64,000 bases of DNA from UTCFX2 sp963827155 (GCA_963827155.1 CAWGZV010000003.1:434001-498000), one strand, 5' to 3'; shown: positions 42,961 through 53,204, numbered from the stretch's first letter. The notes: generated by a model not told the origin, from the letters alone. Program-made: numbers and translations.

Positions 42961-42969
42961 TGGTATACT
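42961..42969 (+). promoter_or_regulatory. Extended -10 promoter of proBA
   Basis: TGGTATACT at 42961-42969, an extended -10; no good -35 is seen. It lies 35 bases before the proB start. Confidence 0.6.
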
Positions 42970-43004
42970 TAGCGATCTTATTCCAATATTTCACGAGGGA
43001 ATAA

Positions 43005-44165
43005 ATGGCTGATTCGCTGCAAATTCAATCCAGCCGCAGACGGATTGTCGTCAAGCTGGGGACCAGCACGCTGACGGATGGAGGATCCTCGCTTTCACAG
43101 CCGAGGATGATTGACCTCGTCCGGCAGATCAGCGCACTCCATCGGGCGCATGTTGAAATTGTGTTGGTTTCATCCGGCGCCATCGCCGTCGGACGCGAAA
43201 CGCTTCATTTCCCCGACTTGCCAAAGGATATCCCTGCCAAACAGATGCTCGCCGCCGTTGGGCAGCCGCGCCTGATGGATTTATGGGGCAAGCTGTTTGC
43301 GGTTTACAGCCAGACAATTGCTCAGGTCTTGCTCACCCGAGAGGACCTGCGCTTCCGCTCTCGCTACCTGAATGCCCGCAATACACTTTTTGCCCTGCTG
43401 GACCAGGGGCTGATCCCGATAATTAACGAAAATGACACGGTAGCCACCGAGGAGATCCGGTTGGGCGATAACGACAACCTCTCTGCCTTGGTCGCTAATC
43501 TGATCGACGCCGATTTGCTGATCCTGCTGACCGATCAGGATGGGCTGTATGATGCAGACCCTCGCAAGGTTCCTGGAGCTCGTCTTGTGAATCGGATCGA
43601 TTCTCCCGAGATTGATCCAGCCCTGTGGGAGGCTGCTGGCGGGAGCGGAAAAATGGGCACTGGGGGCATGATAACTAAGCTCCAATCAGCAGACCTGGCG
43701 CGCCGGTCTGGAGCTGAGGTCGTCATCGCCCGGGGCAGCGCTCCAGACATTATCTTGCAGATTATGCAGGGCGAAGAAGTCGGGACGCGCTTCTCGCCTA
43801 CGATCAGCGCAGTTGAAAGCCGCAAGCGTTATATCCTTACCGGCGGAAAAGCTGGCAAGCTGACGGTCGATCGCGGCGCAGTCAAGGCGCTGCAGCACGG
43901 CGGGAGTCTGCTGCCAGCCGGTCTGGTCGAAGTTAATGGCGAGTTCAGCCGCGGCGAGATTCTCAGTGTATGCGATCCTGGGGGACGTGAGATTGCCAGA
44001 GGGCTGGTCAACTACAATCATCACGATTGCATAAAATTATGCGGCTGCCAGAGCGCCGAAATTGAAGCGCGATTGGGATATTATTACGGTGACGAGATCA
44101 TCCACCGCAGCAATATGATGTTGATCCAAATCCTATCCGAAGAGGTTGGCAATGGACCTGGTTGA
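43005..44165 (+). CDS. proB: Glutamate 5-kinase
   Basis: 386 residues. The amino-acid kinase domain has RRIVVKLGTSTLTDGG, EIVLVSSGAIAVGRE, NENDTVATEEIRLGDNDNLS and GSGKMGTGGMITKLQSADLA; residues about 285-365 form a PUA domain (GKLTVDRGAVKALQHGGSLL). ProB phosphorylates glutamate, the first step of proline synthesis. GAGGG precedes the ATG. The end overlaps the proA start by 14 bases. Confidence 0.95.
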   Translation: MADSLQIQSSRRRIVVKLGTSTLTDGGSSLSQPRMIDLVRQISALHRAHVEIVLVSSGAIAVGRETLHFPDLPKDIPAKQMLAAVGQPRLMDLWGKLFAVYSQTIAQVLLTREDLRFRSRYLNARNTLFALLDQGLIPIINENDTVATEEIRLGDNDNLSALVANLIDADLLILLTDQDGLYDADPRKVPGARLVNRIDSPEIDPALWEAAGGSGKMGTGGMITKLQSADLARRSGAEVVIARGSAPDIILQIMQGEEVGTRFSPTISAVESRKRYILTGGKAGKLTVDRGAVKALQHGGSLLPAGLVEVNGEFSRGEILSVCDPGGREIARGLVNYNHHDCIKLCGCQSAEIEARLGYYYGDEIIHRSNMMLIQILSEEVGNGPG

Positions 44166-45402
44166 AATGGGACGGCTTGCCCGCAGGGCATTCGAACAAA
44201 TTAGCGGCGCCGATTCGGAACTGCGGAAGAGGGCGGTCTTGACGATCGCGACCGAGCTCGAGCGCTCTTCCCATTCGGTTCTCGAAGCGAACCAGGAGGA
44301 TATCCGACTTGCTCTGTCTGCAGGGCTGAGCCCGGCTCTGGTAGACCGGCTGACTTTGAACGAGGCGCGCCTTGCCGGCATGCTGTCCGACCTGCGCTTG
44401 CTGGCAGAATTACCAGACCCGATCGGGACCAAATATGATGAGCGCACCCTGCCAAATGGTCTTATCGTCTGGCGGCAGCGTGTTCCGCTGGGTGTCTTGG
44501 GTGTGATTTATGAATCACGCCCAAATGTCACCATCGATGTTGCCGGGCTCGCCGTGAAAACCGGAAATACAGCCATCTTGCGAGGCGGCAAGGAGACCTT
44601 GAACAGCAATCTGGCTTTGATCCAGGTAGTCCAGACCGCGTTGGGCGCCTGCGATCTGCCGGAAGCCAGTGTGCAGCTCGTCACCGATCAAGACCGCAAA
44701 CTCGTGGAAGAGATGCTTCGGCTGAACGAATACATCGATGTGATCATCCCGCGCGGCGGCAACAGTTTGCACCAATTCTGCCGCCAGCATGCCACCATAC
44801 CGGTGATCACCGGCGGAATAGGAATCTGCCATCTTTTTGTAGACGCCGACGCCGACCTGGAACGCGCCTTACCGGTCATCTTCAACGCCAAGATTCAGCG
44901 TCCGAGCGTGTGCAACGCTTTGGATACCCTGCTGGTGCACCAATCGATCGCTGCCGAATTCTTGCCGCGAGTGGTGGATGCTCTTGGCTCTGCCGGGGTA
45001 GCGTTCCGTGCCGATCCGGCTGCTTTTTCTCTGCTGAAATCTGGCTCCGTTCAGCCTGCCGCCGCCGATGATTTTAATACGGAGTGGCTGTCTTTGGTGC
45101 TTGGGTTAAAAGTTGTGCCGGACATGGCGGCAGCGATCGACCATATTCGCCTCCACAGCACCCACCACTCTGATGGTATCCTGACCGGCAGCCAGGACCA
45201 CGCCGAGCGCTTCATCCATGAAGTTGATTCGGCTGCGGTCTACGTAAATGCCAGCACTCGCTTCACCGATGGGGCGCAGTTAGGTCTTGGGGCGGAGGTC
45301 GCTGTGAGCACCCAACGCCTGCACGCCCGCGGACCGATGGGTTTGCCTGAATTAACCACCTATAAATGGGTGGTTGTAGGTGATTACACAGCCCGGGATT
45401 GA
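44152..45402 (+). CDS. proA: Gamma-glutamyl phosphate reductase
   Basis: About 416 residues, the usual size. Motifs: QRVPLGVLGVIYESRPNVTI, KTGNTAILRGGKE, VIIPRGGNSLHQFCRQHATI and QRPSVCNALDTLLVHQS with the catalytic Cys. It reduces gamma-glutamyl phosphate to the semialdehyde in proline synthesis. Start ATG 44152 lies inside the end of proB and follows GAGG, so translation is coupled. A small terminator follows. Confidence 0.95.
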   Translation: MDLVEMGRLARRAFEQISGADSELRKRAVLTIATELERSSHSVLEANQEDIRLALSAGLSPALVDRLTLNEARLAGMLSDLRLLAELPDPIGTKYDERTLPNGLIVWRQRVPLGVLGVIYESRPNVTIDVAGLAVKTGNTAILRGGKETLNSNLALIQVVQTALGACDLPEASVQLVTDQDRKLVEEMLRLNEYIDVIIPRGGNSLHQFCRQHATIPVITGGIGICHLFVDADADLERALPVIFNAKIQRPSVCNALDTLLVHQSIAAEFLPRVVDALGSAGVAFRADPAAFSLLKSGSVQPAAADDFNTEWLSLVLGLKVVPDMAAAIDHIRLHSTHHSDGILTGSQDHAERFIHEVDSAAVYVNASTRFTDGAQLGLGAEVAVSTQRLHARGPMGLPELTTYKWVVVGDYTARD

Positions 45403-45437
45403 TTATTCCCCGACCTGTTTTCCTCAAAACAGAGGTG

Positions 45438-45462
45438 AACGCAAAGTGGCGTTAAGTTTTTC
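45438..45462 (+). terminator. Terminator after proBA
   Basis: AACGC (45438-45442), 6-base loop, GCGTT (45449-45453), then AAG and five Ts. A second 7-bp hairpin, CTGTTTT/AAAACAG, lies just before it. Confidence 0.6.
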
Positions 45463-45580
45463 CGCCGTTCAATGACATACGTCCATCGGCAGCGGTGCCT
45501 TGCTTCCATTGTTTCCCAGAAGATTTGATGCTAAACTTTAAAATATTGAAACCGATAATATTTAGGTGGAGGGTCGAGAC

Positions 45581-46960
45581 ATGATGGAAGCTGAGTTCCT
45601 GATGGAGCTGTCTAAGGCGATCCCAAAACAGCGGCTGCTCACGGCGCGCCCCCAGATGATTGCCTATGAATCTGACGCCCTCACCGCCTATCGAGCGCGC
45701 CCACTTGCGGTGGTTCTCCCCGAAACAGCACAAGAAGTGATCGATGTGGTCCGCGTTTGCGCCCACTACCAGATCCCATTCGTAGCCCGCGGCAGTGGCA
45801 CCAGCCTATCAGGCGGCTCCTTGCCGGTTGAAGGTGGGATCGTGATCGCCTTGAACCGGATGAATTATATTCTGCGCCTTGACCCAGCTGAGAAAATTGC
45901 CGTTGTAGAGCCCGGGGTGGTGAACATAGAAGTCAGCAAAGCAGCAGCTCAATATGGGCTGTATTATGCGCCAGACCCCTCAAGCCAGTCGATCTGCACG
46001 ATCGGCGGAAACCTGGCTTTCAATGCAGGCGGCGCCCATTGTCTGAAATACGGGATGACCAGCAACCACGTTTTGGGGGTTAAAGCAGTCCTGCCCGATG
46101 GGGAATTGGTTGAGCTGGGTGGCGAGAGCCTTGAGGACTGCGGGCTCGACCTGGTGGGTATGTTCGTAGGATCTGAGGGCTTGTTCGGAATAGCGCTTGA
46201 AATCACGCTGCGCTTGCTCCCAAAACCAGAGGTCTTCAAGACCCTGCTCGTTTCGTACAGCGACCTCACCTCGGCTGGGAATGCCGTCGCCCGGGTGGTA
46301 GCTTCTGGACTGCTTCCTGGCGCCATCGAAATCATGGACCGCCTTGCGATCCAGGCGGCGGAATCTTCGGTCCACGCCAGCTATCCCCAAGACGCTGAAG
46401 TTGTCCTGATCGTCGAGCTGGATGGCAACCGCGAGCAGGTGGATGAAGAATTTAACATGCTGTTGGACGTGATCCAATCTACCGAGCCGGACGAGGTTTG
46501 CATCGCTAAAGACGACAGCGACCGGATGCGCATATGGAAGGGCCGGAAAGCGCGTTCTCAGCAGTTGGACGCCTGAGCCCAGATTATGTGGTGCAGGATG
46601 GCGTCGTCCCTCGCAGCCGCCTTGGACCTGCCCTCACCGAGATCGAGGCCCTGAGCAAGCACTATGGATTGCAGGTTGCGAATGTCTTCCACGCCGGCGA
46701 TGGAAACCTGCACCCGCTGAATTCTTTACAATGGTCGCGAGCCAGGAGCGTTAGCCAAGGCTGAGGAATTGGCGGGAGAGATCTTGCGGATGTGCGTCCG
46801 CATGGGCGGCTCGATCACCGGAGAGCACGGAGTAGGTGTGGAGAAGCTCGCGTTCCTGCCGGAAATGTTCGGCTCAACCGATATGCAGGTTATGCGCGAT
46901 CTCCACCAGGCTGTTGACCCGAATTTGATTGCTAACCGCGGCAAAATGCTTGTTTATTAG
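45581..46960 (+). CDS. glcD: FAD-linked glycolate oxidase subunit (two compensating frameshifts)
   Basis: The FAD-binding half is intact: PFVARGSGTSLSGGSLPVEG, ICTIGGNLAFNAGGAHCLKY and LVGMFVGSEGLFGIALEI. One missing base near 46552 moves the frame to AFSAVGRLSPDYVVQDGVVP and VANVFHAGDGNLHPL. An extra base near 46720 returns the original frame for ITGEHGVGVEKLAFLPEMF. Repaired length is about 460 residues. With GlcE and GlcF it oxidises glycolate or a similar 2-hydroxyacid. ATG 45581 follows GGAGGG. The break is better explained as sequencing error than decay. Confidence 0.9.
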
Positions 46961-47002
46961 ACGCTGACACGGCTTCTCAACGCCGCTCCAAAGGATCTGT
47001 CT

Positions 47003-48082
47003 ATGAGCCTACAACCGAAATCCATCGAAGAGATCCAGGCGATTGTGCGGGAAGGAAAACCCCTCCTCGTCCGCGGGCACGCCACGAAACCGGCATTGTC
47101 CGCTTCTGCGCCTGGGGTTGAAATCCTGGATATGAGTGCCCTCAGCGGGATCCTGGAATACCAGCCTGAAGAGTATACCTTTACTGCGCTTGCCGGCACC
47201 TCCATCGGCCTGGTTGAATCGGCGATAGCCGAGAAAGGTCAATACCTGCCCTTCGATCCACCCCTCGTCCAGAAGGGCGCGACGCTTGGTGGGACAGTGG
47301 CAGCCGGACTCAGCGGACCGAACAGGTTCCACCACGGTGGGATTCGGGATTTCCTGCTCGGAGTCCGCTTTGTCGACGGATTTGGCCAATCCGTCTCGGG
47401 GGGAGGAAAAGTGGTCAAGAATGCCGCCGGATTCGACCTTCCTAAGCTGATGGTAGGCAGCCTGGGGACCTATGGCGTAATGGTAGAGCTCGCCTTCAAA
47501 GTCCTGCCGCGCCCTGCAGTCTTTCAAACCTTACTGCTGACATGCCCCGACCTGGGTGCCGCACTCAATAAAATGAGCCTCGCCTCCACTGCTCGTTTGG
47601 ATCTGGAAGCCATCGATGTTGTGCCGGGTGAGAACCATTCCCTGGTCTGTGTCCGTCTGAGCGGGCTGGAAGCTACTTTGCCTGCCAGGCTCGCCCGCCT
47701 GGAAGCGCTGGTTGGCGAGGGCGAGATCTTATCTGGGCCGGAAGAGGCGGTTTATTGGCGTCAGGCAGTCGAATTTGAATGGGTACCCGAGGAAGCCTCC
47801 CTGATTAAGATTGCAGTGACCCCGGGCAGGCTCCTGGCGCTCGACGTGCAGCTTGCAGCGCTGGGAGGCCGTCGCCGCTACAGTGCTGGGGGGCAGCTTG
47901 CCTGGGTTTCTTTTGATGAGATCCCATCCTTGCTGGATGAGCTGGTCTGTTCGCACGGACTTAACGGTCTTGTGCTGTGGGGTCAAACTGGCGCAGTGCG
48001 GTTGGGTGAGAAAAAAGGGTCCCTGTTTCACCAGCGCCTCAAATCCGTCCTTGATCCCAAACATATCTTTGGGGAGGCATAG
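47003..48082 (+). CDS. glcE: FAD-binding subunit of glycolate oxidase
   Basis: 359 residues with a PCMH-type FAD domain: KPLLVRGHATKPALSASAPG, EYTFTALAGTSIGLVESAIA, GATLGGTVAAGLSGPNRFHH and VVKNAAGFDLPKLMVGSLGT. GlcE is the short partner of GlcD. AAGGA precedes the ATG by eight bases and the stop is directly followed by glcF. Confidence 0.92.
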   Translation: MSLQPKSIEEIQAIVREGKPLLVRGHATKPALSASAPGVEILDMSALSGILEYQPEEYTFTALAGTSIGLVESAIAEKGQYLPFDPPLVQKGATLGGTVAAGLSGPNRFHHGGIRDFLLGVRFVDGFGQSVSGGGKVVKNAAGFDLPKLMVGSLGTYGVMVELAFKVLPRPAVFQTLLLTCPDLGAALNKMSLASTARLDLEAIDVVPGENHSLVCVRLSGLEATLPARLARLEALVGEGEILSGPEEAVYWRQAVEFEWVPEEASLIKIAVTPGRLLALDVQLAALGGRRRYSAGGQLAWVSFDEIPSLLDELVCSHGLNGLVLWGQTGAVRLGEKKGSLFHQRLKSVLDPKHIFGEA

Positions 48083-49378
48083 ATGCAGCATACGATTAAG
48101 CTCTCTGAGATGGAAAAACAAGTCGGCCCCCAGCTGCACGAGATGGCAGAAGCGGTGGAGGCTTGCGTGCACTGCGGTTTCTGTCTGGCAGCTTGCCCCA
48201 CTTACCAGGTGATGGGAGAGGAAATGGATTCGCCGCGTGGGCGAATCATCTTAATGAAATCGGTTTTAGAAGGCGAGCTGGCTCTCGATGAAGCGATCGA
48301 ATATCTGGATCGTTGTTTGGGCTGCCAGGCATGTGTTACCGTCTGCCCTTCGGGTGTGCGCTACGGCGAATTAATCACCCCATTTCGGGCATATGCGCGC
48401 GGCCAGGTCTCTCGTCGGCTGGACCGGCGCCTTCAGCGCACCCTTCTGGAACAGTCGCTGCCTCACCCGAAGCGTTTTCGGGCGGCTGCCAGGGTCGGGA
48501 ATTTCGTGAAACCGCTGCATGGCATCGCGCCTGGGTTCATGAAGTCGATGCTCGATCTGCTTCCAGACCGCCTGCCCGAGTTCCGTGCGCTTCCGGAAAT
48601 TATCCCTGCCAGAGGAGAGCGCCGCCTCAGGGCAGCGCTGCTGATCGGCTGCGTCCAGCAGGTGCTCGACCCCGAGATCAACTGGGCAACCATTCGCGTG
48701 CTGACCAACAACGGCGTCGAGGTGGTGATCCCCAAAAAACAGACCTGCTGCGGCGCTCTATCGCTCCATACCGGGCAGCAGGACCACGCCCGCCGATTTG
48801 CCCGCCAGAACCTGGCTGCTTTCTCTGATGATGTCGATGTAATCCTGACCAATGCTGCCGGCTGTGGCTCCGGTCTGCACGAATACCCGCTGCTCTTCAA
48901 GGGTTTCCCTGAAGAGGCTCAGGCTGTCGCCTTCAGCAGCAAAGTCCAGGACATCAGCCAGTATCTCCAATCACTCGAGCTCCGACCGGCAAGCAATCTG
49001 AGCCAGCCCATGAAAGCTGCTTATCACGATGCCTGCCACCTCGCCCATGCCCAGGGCATTACCCTGGAACCGCGCCGACTGCTGGGGGCGATCCCAAACC
49101 TCACCCTTTTGGAGGTCCCAAATTCAGCCATGTGCTGCGGTTCGGCAGGATCATACAATGTGGAGCAGCCTGTGCTTGCTGCCGAAATTGGGCGGCGAAA
49201 AGCCGAGAATATTCTTAAGAGCGGCGCCCAGGCGGTCATTACCGGAAACATCGGCTGCATGATCCAGCTTCGCACCAGCTTGAAAGAAGCCGGCACGCCG
49301 CTGCCTGTTTATCATACCGTGGAAATCCTCGACCTTGCTTATTCTGATGCACCCCCCGTTGAAAATGTGTTAGAATAG
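48083..49378 (+). CDS. glcF: Iron-sulfur subunit of glycolate oxidase
   Basis: 431 residues. Two ferredoxin-type clusters are seen in CVHCGFCLAACPTYQ and CLGCQACVTVCPSGVRYG. Two CCG-domain motifs follow (KQTCCGALSLHTGQ and AMCCGSAGSYN), as in heterodisulfide-reductase-like electron-transfer subunits. It passes electrons from the GlcDE flavins to the quinone pool or another acceptor. The ATG follows GGGGAGG closely after glcE. Confidence 0.93.
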   Translation: MQHTIKLSEMEKQVGPQLHEMAEAVEACVHCGFCLAACPTYQVMGEEMDSPRGRIILMKSVLEGELALDEAIEYLDRCLGCQACVTVCPSGVRYGELITPFRAYARGQVSRRLDRRLQRTLLEQSLPHPKRFRAAARVGNFVKPLHGIAPGFMKSMLDLLPDRLPEFRALPEIIPARGERRLRAALLIGCVQQVLDPEINWATIRVLTNNGVEVVIPKKQTCCGALSLHTGQQDHARRFARQNLAAFSDDVDVILTNAAGCGSGLHEYPLLFKGFPEEAQAVAFSSKVQDISQYLQSLELRPASNLSQPMKAAYHDACHLAHAQGITLEPRRLLGAIPNLTLLEVPNSAMCCGSAGSYNVEQPVLAAEIGRRKAENILKSGAQAVITGNIGCMIQLRTSLKEAGTPLPVYHTVEILDLAYSDAPPVENVLE

Positions 49379-49413
49379 AACATATATTCTATATTGGCTC
49401 GGGGAAGTGACGC

Positions 49414-50077
49414 ATGAATTATCATGGTCGGATTGACGGGCTTGCGTTTTTCGGCCTGGCATTTCTTCTGTTTTTGGCTTTCAACGTTGTTAAGGATTGG
49501 GGATTGCTTGATCCTGGTTCAAAACAGGGAGCTCGGGCGGCTTCGGCTCAAGGTCAGGACGGCAGCAATTTATATCGTCGGCGGCTCTAAAAATGGAGAT
49601 CTTGGACAATCCGGCCCGAATATGCTAACCGGAACCATCAGTCCTTTAAGAACCGATCCCGATCCGAATGCGATCACCCCCCCTTACGCCCACTATTACT
49701 TGACCCAGGGTCCGCATGGGATTGATTATGGTCACAATGCGATCGATATCTCCGCAGGTAAAGGTGAGCCGATCCTTTCTCCAATCGATGGCTGGGTGGA
49801 AAACCTCTTCATCGACGAATGGGGCAATCCCACCCTCGTCCTGGAGAATGATCGCTACCAGATTGAGCTGCTGCACGGCGTTTATTCGGTCAAGATCGGA
49901 GATCAAGTGCGGCGGGGGCAGCCGGTCGGTTTGGAGAGCAACCAGGGAAACACGATCGATGCTGCCGGGGTTTCCTGCCGGGGGCGGGATTGCGGCTACC
50001 ACACCCATATCAATGTCCGCGATAAATCTATTGGCATTAACCTGAATCCGCTCGATCTCTTCCCGGCTCAGCAGTAA
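49414..50077 (+). CDS. M23-type peptidase-like protein with membrane anchor (frameshifted)
   Basis: From ATG 49414 (GGGGAAG eight bases upstream) the frame gives MNYHGRIDGLAFFGLAFLLF, a membrane anchor, but stops near 49590. The other frame carries YLTQGPHGIDYGHNAIDISA, GKGEPILSPIDGWVEN, VKIGDQVRRGQPVGLES and YHTHINVRD, a LytM/M23-like beta-sheet fold. One extra base near 49575 joins them. Zinc ligands are partly altered: GHNAIDIS and HTHINV supply His and Asp, but the usual second His pattern is weak, so a non-catalytic role is possible. The function would be in the cell envelope. Confidence 0.72.
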
Positions 50078-50172
50078 TCAGAATCTACCATCGTAGATAA
50101 AATCGTGAGATCAAGTTCAATCCAATGTTGGTTCTCGGAGGAAAGCTGAGACGCCGTTCGATGGTCTGGCGA

Positions 50173-50181
50173 TGATATAAT
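50173..50181 (+). promoter_or_regulatory. Extended -10 promoter of the quinone oxidoreductase gene
   Basis: TGATATAAT at 50173-50181, an extended -10, about 55 bases before the start codon. Confidence 0.55.
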
Positions 50182-50236
50182 CCTCTAGTCCCATCATTCT
50201 CAATTAAACAACCCCAATAAATCCCTGGGAGGAAAG

Positions 50237-51205
50237 ATGTACACGATCCGAATTCGTGAATACGGTTCTTCAGATAAGCTTGTCTTCGAAGATGCATTCG
50301 TACCGGAACCAAAAGCTGGCGAGGTGCGCGTCAAGATTGCGGCAATTGGATTGAATTTTATCGAGGTATATCAGCGGAAAGGACTGTATCCGAACCCGCT
50401 CCCATTTACCCCGGGCGGCGAATTTGCTGGCACTGTCGACACAGTCGGGGAAGGCGTGACCGAATTTCGCGTCGGTGATCGAGTAGGCACCGCCAGTGGA
50501 TCGGGCGCCTACGCTTCTTACACGATTGCCCCGGTCGCCCGAACGGTCAGCCTGCCCCCTGAGATTTCTTTCGAAACAGCGGCGGCTGTCTTGCTGCAGG
50601 GCATGACCGCCCACTACCTGGCTCTGTCCACATTTGCGCTGAATCCCGGAGACACAGCTTTGGTGCACGCCGCCGCCGGTGGTGTCGGACAGCTTCTGGT
50701 GCAGATTGCGAAGATGCGCGGGGCGCGAGTCATCGCCACCGTATCGACCGAAGAAAAAGCTGAAATAGCCCGCCAGCTTGGCGCCGATGATGTGATTCTA
50801 TACACCAAGGCAGACTTTGAAGCCGAGACCGGTCGGCTTACCGACGGGCAGGGGGTGGATGTCGTGTATGACGGGGTGGGTCAGGCAACTTTTCAAAAAG
50901 GTCTGAATTGTATTAAGCCCCGCGGGATGATGGTCCTGTATGGTCAGGCAAGCGGACCGGTCGAGCCTATCAATCCGCAGCTGCTGAATCAAAAGGGTTC
51001 TTTATTTCTGACCCGGCCAAATCTGGGCCATTATCTTCTCAGGCGCGAGGAAGTTGTAAACCGCTCTGAAGATCTTTTCCGCTGGCTCACCTCAGGCGAG
51101 CTGAAGCTCAAAATCGATCAGCTCTTCCCATTACAGGCAGCCTCTGCAGCACACGATTATATCGAGCGGCGTGAGACTAAAGGGAAAGTGCTGCTCATCC
51201 CCTGA
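50237..51205 (+). CDS. NADPH:quinone oxidoreductase-family (zinc-free MDR) protein
   Basis: 322 residues with VKIAAIGLNFIEVYQRKGLY, GGEFAGTVDTVGEGV, VLLQGMTAHYLALSTF, and the dinucleotide loop VHAAAGGVGQLLVQIAKMRG. No zinc-binding Cys set is present, which fits the Qor branch of medium-chain dehydrogenases. The true substrate may be a quinone or enone. GGGAGG lies before the ATG. Converges with glmS. Confidence 0.9.
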   Translation: MYTIRIREYGSSDKLVFEDAFVPEPKAGEVRVKIAAIGLNFIEVYQRKGLYPNPLPFTPGGEFAGTVDTVGEGVTEFRVGDRVGTASGSGAYASYTIAPVARTVSLPPEISFETAAAVLLQGMTAHYLALSTFALNPGDTALVHAAAGGVGQLLVQIAKMRGARVIATVSTEEKAEIARQLGADDVILYTKADFEAETGRLTDGQGVDVVYDGVGQATFQKGLNCIKPRGMMVLYGQASGPVEPINPQLLNQKGSLFLTRPNLGHYLLRREEVVNRSEDLFRWLTSGELKLKIDQLFPLQAASAAHDYIERRETKGKVLLIP

Positions 51206-51221
51206 GCTTCAAGAAATCCAT

Positions 51222-53066
51222 TTATTCCACTGTCACGCTCTTTGCCAGGTTCCTCGGCTGGTCGACGTCCAGCCCGCGCAGCGCCGCGATATGATACGCC
51301 AGCAGCTGGAGAGGGATGATCGTCGTCACCGGGCTGAGCATCCAGGGTGTCTCTGGCACCCAGAGCACCTGGCTGGCTGCCTCAGCAACGCGTTCGTCAC
51401 CCTCCGTCGCCACCCCGATCACCACCCCGCCCCGTGCCCGGGCTTGCTCGATCTGGCTGAACATCTTTTCGTACCACGGATCCCGCGGCGCGATCACGAT
51501 CACCGGCATCTCGCGGTCGATCAAAGCGATCGGTCCGTGTTTCATCTCTCCCGCCGGGTAGCCTTCGGCATGAATATAGGAGATCTCCTTCAGCTTTAAT
51601 GCGCCTTCATAAGCCGTCGGCATGTTGATCCCCCGCCCTAGATAGAGGCAGTGCTGGGTATTCATCAGAGCGCGCGCCGCCACCTCTACTTCCGCTTCAC
51701 GGTCCAGGCAGCGCCCAACCAGGTCGGGCACCAGCCGCAGGTCTGCGATTAATTTATGGCGTTTGGGTTTGTCCAGCACCCCGCGCAGCTCGCCCAGCCG
51801 GATTGCCAGCATATACAGATCTACTAGAGGCGCGGTATACGCCTTTGTCGAAGCGACGCCGATCTCGGGCCCGCTCTGCATCGAGATATACCCGTCAGCC
51901 AATCTCATTGCCTGAGAGCCGATCGCGTTGACAATCGACCATAAGACCGCTCCTTTTCGGCGTCCCTCCTCCATCGCCGCCAGCGTGTCGGCGGTCTCGC
52001 CGGATTGGCTGATCGATAAAACCACCGTGTCTTTATCCACGATTGGATCGCGGTAGCGAAATTCCGAGGCAATATCCACCTCTACCGGGATGCGCGCGAT
52101 GTGCTCGATCAGTACTTTACCCACCATTCCGGCATGCCCGGCTGTGCCGCAGGCTGTGATGAAGATCTTCCGGATTCGGTTTGCCAGTTCAGGGGTGAGG
52201 TTGAGCTCTGGCAGGCGCACGCCGTCTCCATTCTCAAAATCCACCCTTCCGGCGATCGTCTCAGTGAGCGAGCGTACCTGTTCGTGGATCTCTTTTTCCA
52301 TAAAGTGGCGGTATTCGCCTTTTTCCGCTGTGACCGGATCCCAGGCTACAGTCTGGATCGGGGGGTTGAGGATTTCCCCATCCAGAGTCTGGAAAACAGT
52401 CGATCCTGGATGGACAATTGCCAGCTGGCACGACTCAAGAAATACCACCCTGCGCGTGTGTTCCAGGATCGCAGGGAGGTCGGAGGCGATGAACATCTCG
52501 TCATCCCCATATCCGATCACCACCCCGCCTGCATTGCCGATCCGGGCCGCAATGATCTTATCCGGCTCTTTGCTCGACAGCACCACAACTCCATGCGCTC
52601 CTTTGAGATGAGAGAGCGCCTTGCGGGTAGCTTCAGCGAGGTCGTTTTGGTCTGAGAGGTATTTTTCAATCAGGTGGACGATCACTTCGCTGTCGGTATC
52701 TGAATTAAAGCGGTCGCCTTCAGCGATCAAATCTTCGCGCAGCTCAAGAAAATTCTCGACGATCCCGTTGTGGACAACGACCACATTCCCGGTCATCCCA
52801 AGGTGAGGGTGGGCATTGCGTGCGTTTGGCTCGCCGTGGGTCGCCCAGCGGGTATGACCAATTCCCACCTGCCCTCGCAGCGGGGCGTCGCGCACCAGGG
52901 TCTCCAGCCGCGCGAGCTTACCCGCATCTCGCCTGACCTGAATGACTCCATCCTCTAATACCGCCAGCCCGGCAAAATCGTAACCGCGGTATTCCAACCG
53001 CTTCAAACCGCCAAGAATGATCGGGGTTGCGTCGCGCTGTCCAATATAACCGACTATTCCACACAT
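51222..53066 (-). CDS. glmS: Glutamine:fructose-6-phosphate aminotransferase (isomerising)
   Basis: 614 residues. N-terminal glutaminase with catalytic Cys (MCGIVGYIG), EYRGYDFAGLAVLED (Phe where Ser is usual), GHTRWATHGEPNARNAHPH; then two SIS domains (ITACGTAGHAGMVGKVLIEH, SISQSGETADTLAAMEEG, EIGVASTKAYTAPLVDLY) and the C-terminal LAKSVTVE. It makes glucosamine-6-phosphate, the entry to peptidoglycan sugars. GGAGG lies seven bases before the ATG. A glmS ribozyme in the leader should repress it when product is abundant. Confidence 0.96.
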   Translation of the reverse strand: MCGIVGYIGQRDATPIILGGLKRLEYRGYDFAGLAVLEDGVIQVRRDAGKLARLETLVRDAPLRGQVGIGHTRWATHGEPNARNAHPHLGMTGNVVVVHNGIVENFLELREDLIAEGDRFNSDTDSEVIVHLIEKYLSDQNDLAEATRKALSHLKGAHGVVVLSSKEPDKIIAARIGNAGGVVIGYGDDEMFIASDLPAILEHTRRVVFLESCQLAIVHPGSTVFQTLDGEILNPPIQTVAWDPVTAEKGEYRHFMEKEIHEQVRSLTETIAGRVDFENGDGVRLPELNLTPELANRIRKIFITACGTAGHAGMVGKVLIEHIARIPVEVDIASEFRYRDPIVDKDTVVLSISQSGETADTLAAMEEGRRKGAVLWSIVNAIGSQAMRLADGYISMQSGPEIGVASTKAYTAPLVDLYMLAIRLGELRGVLDKPKRHKLIADLRLVPDLVGRCLDREAEVEVAARALMNTQHCLYLGRGINMPTAYEGALKLKEISYIHAEGYPAGEMKHGPIALIDREMPVIVIAPRDPWYEKMFSQIEQARARGGVVIGVATEGDERVAEAASQVLWVPETPWMLSPVTTIIPLQLLAYHIAALRGLDVDQPRNLAKSVTVE

Positions 53067-53204
53067 GAGGTGCCCTCCAGCTCAAGAGATATCCATGGAT
53101 GCCGGCAGGTTGAGCTGCAGCCGCCAAGGAGTTCAATCTGCCGTTTGCCGCGCTTTGCCCGCCAGGTTGCCCTGACCGTATTGTCGCAGCGATTCTTATT
53201 TGGA

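Noticed and set aside
46565..46580. TGA at the end of the first glcD frame as a selenocysteine codon
   Set aside because: tRNA-Sec is present, but the sequence after this TGA in the same frame has no family content; the conserved sequence continues in another frame.
52090..52655. Plus-strand frames antisense to glmS
   Set aside because: Shadow frames of a highly conserved gene.
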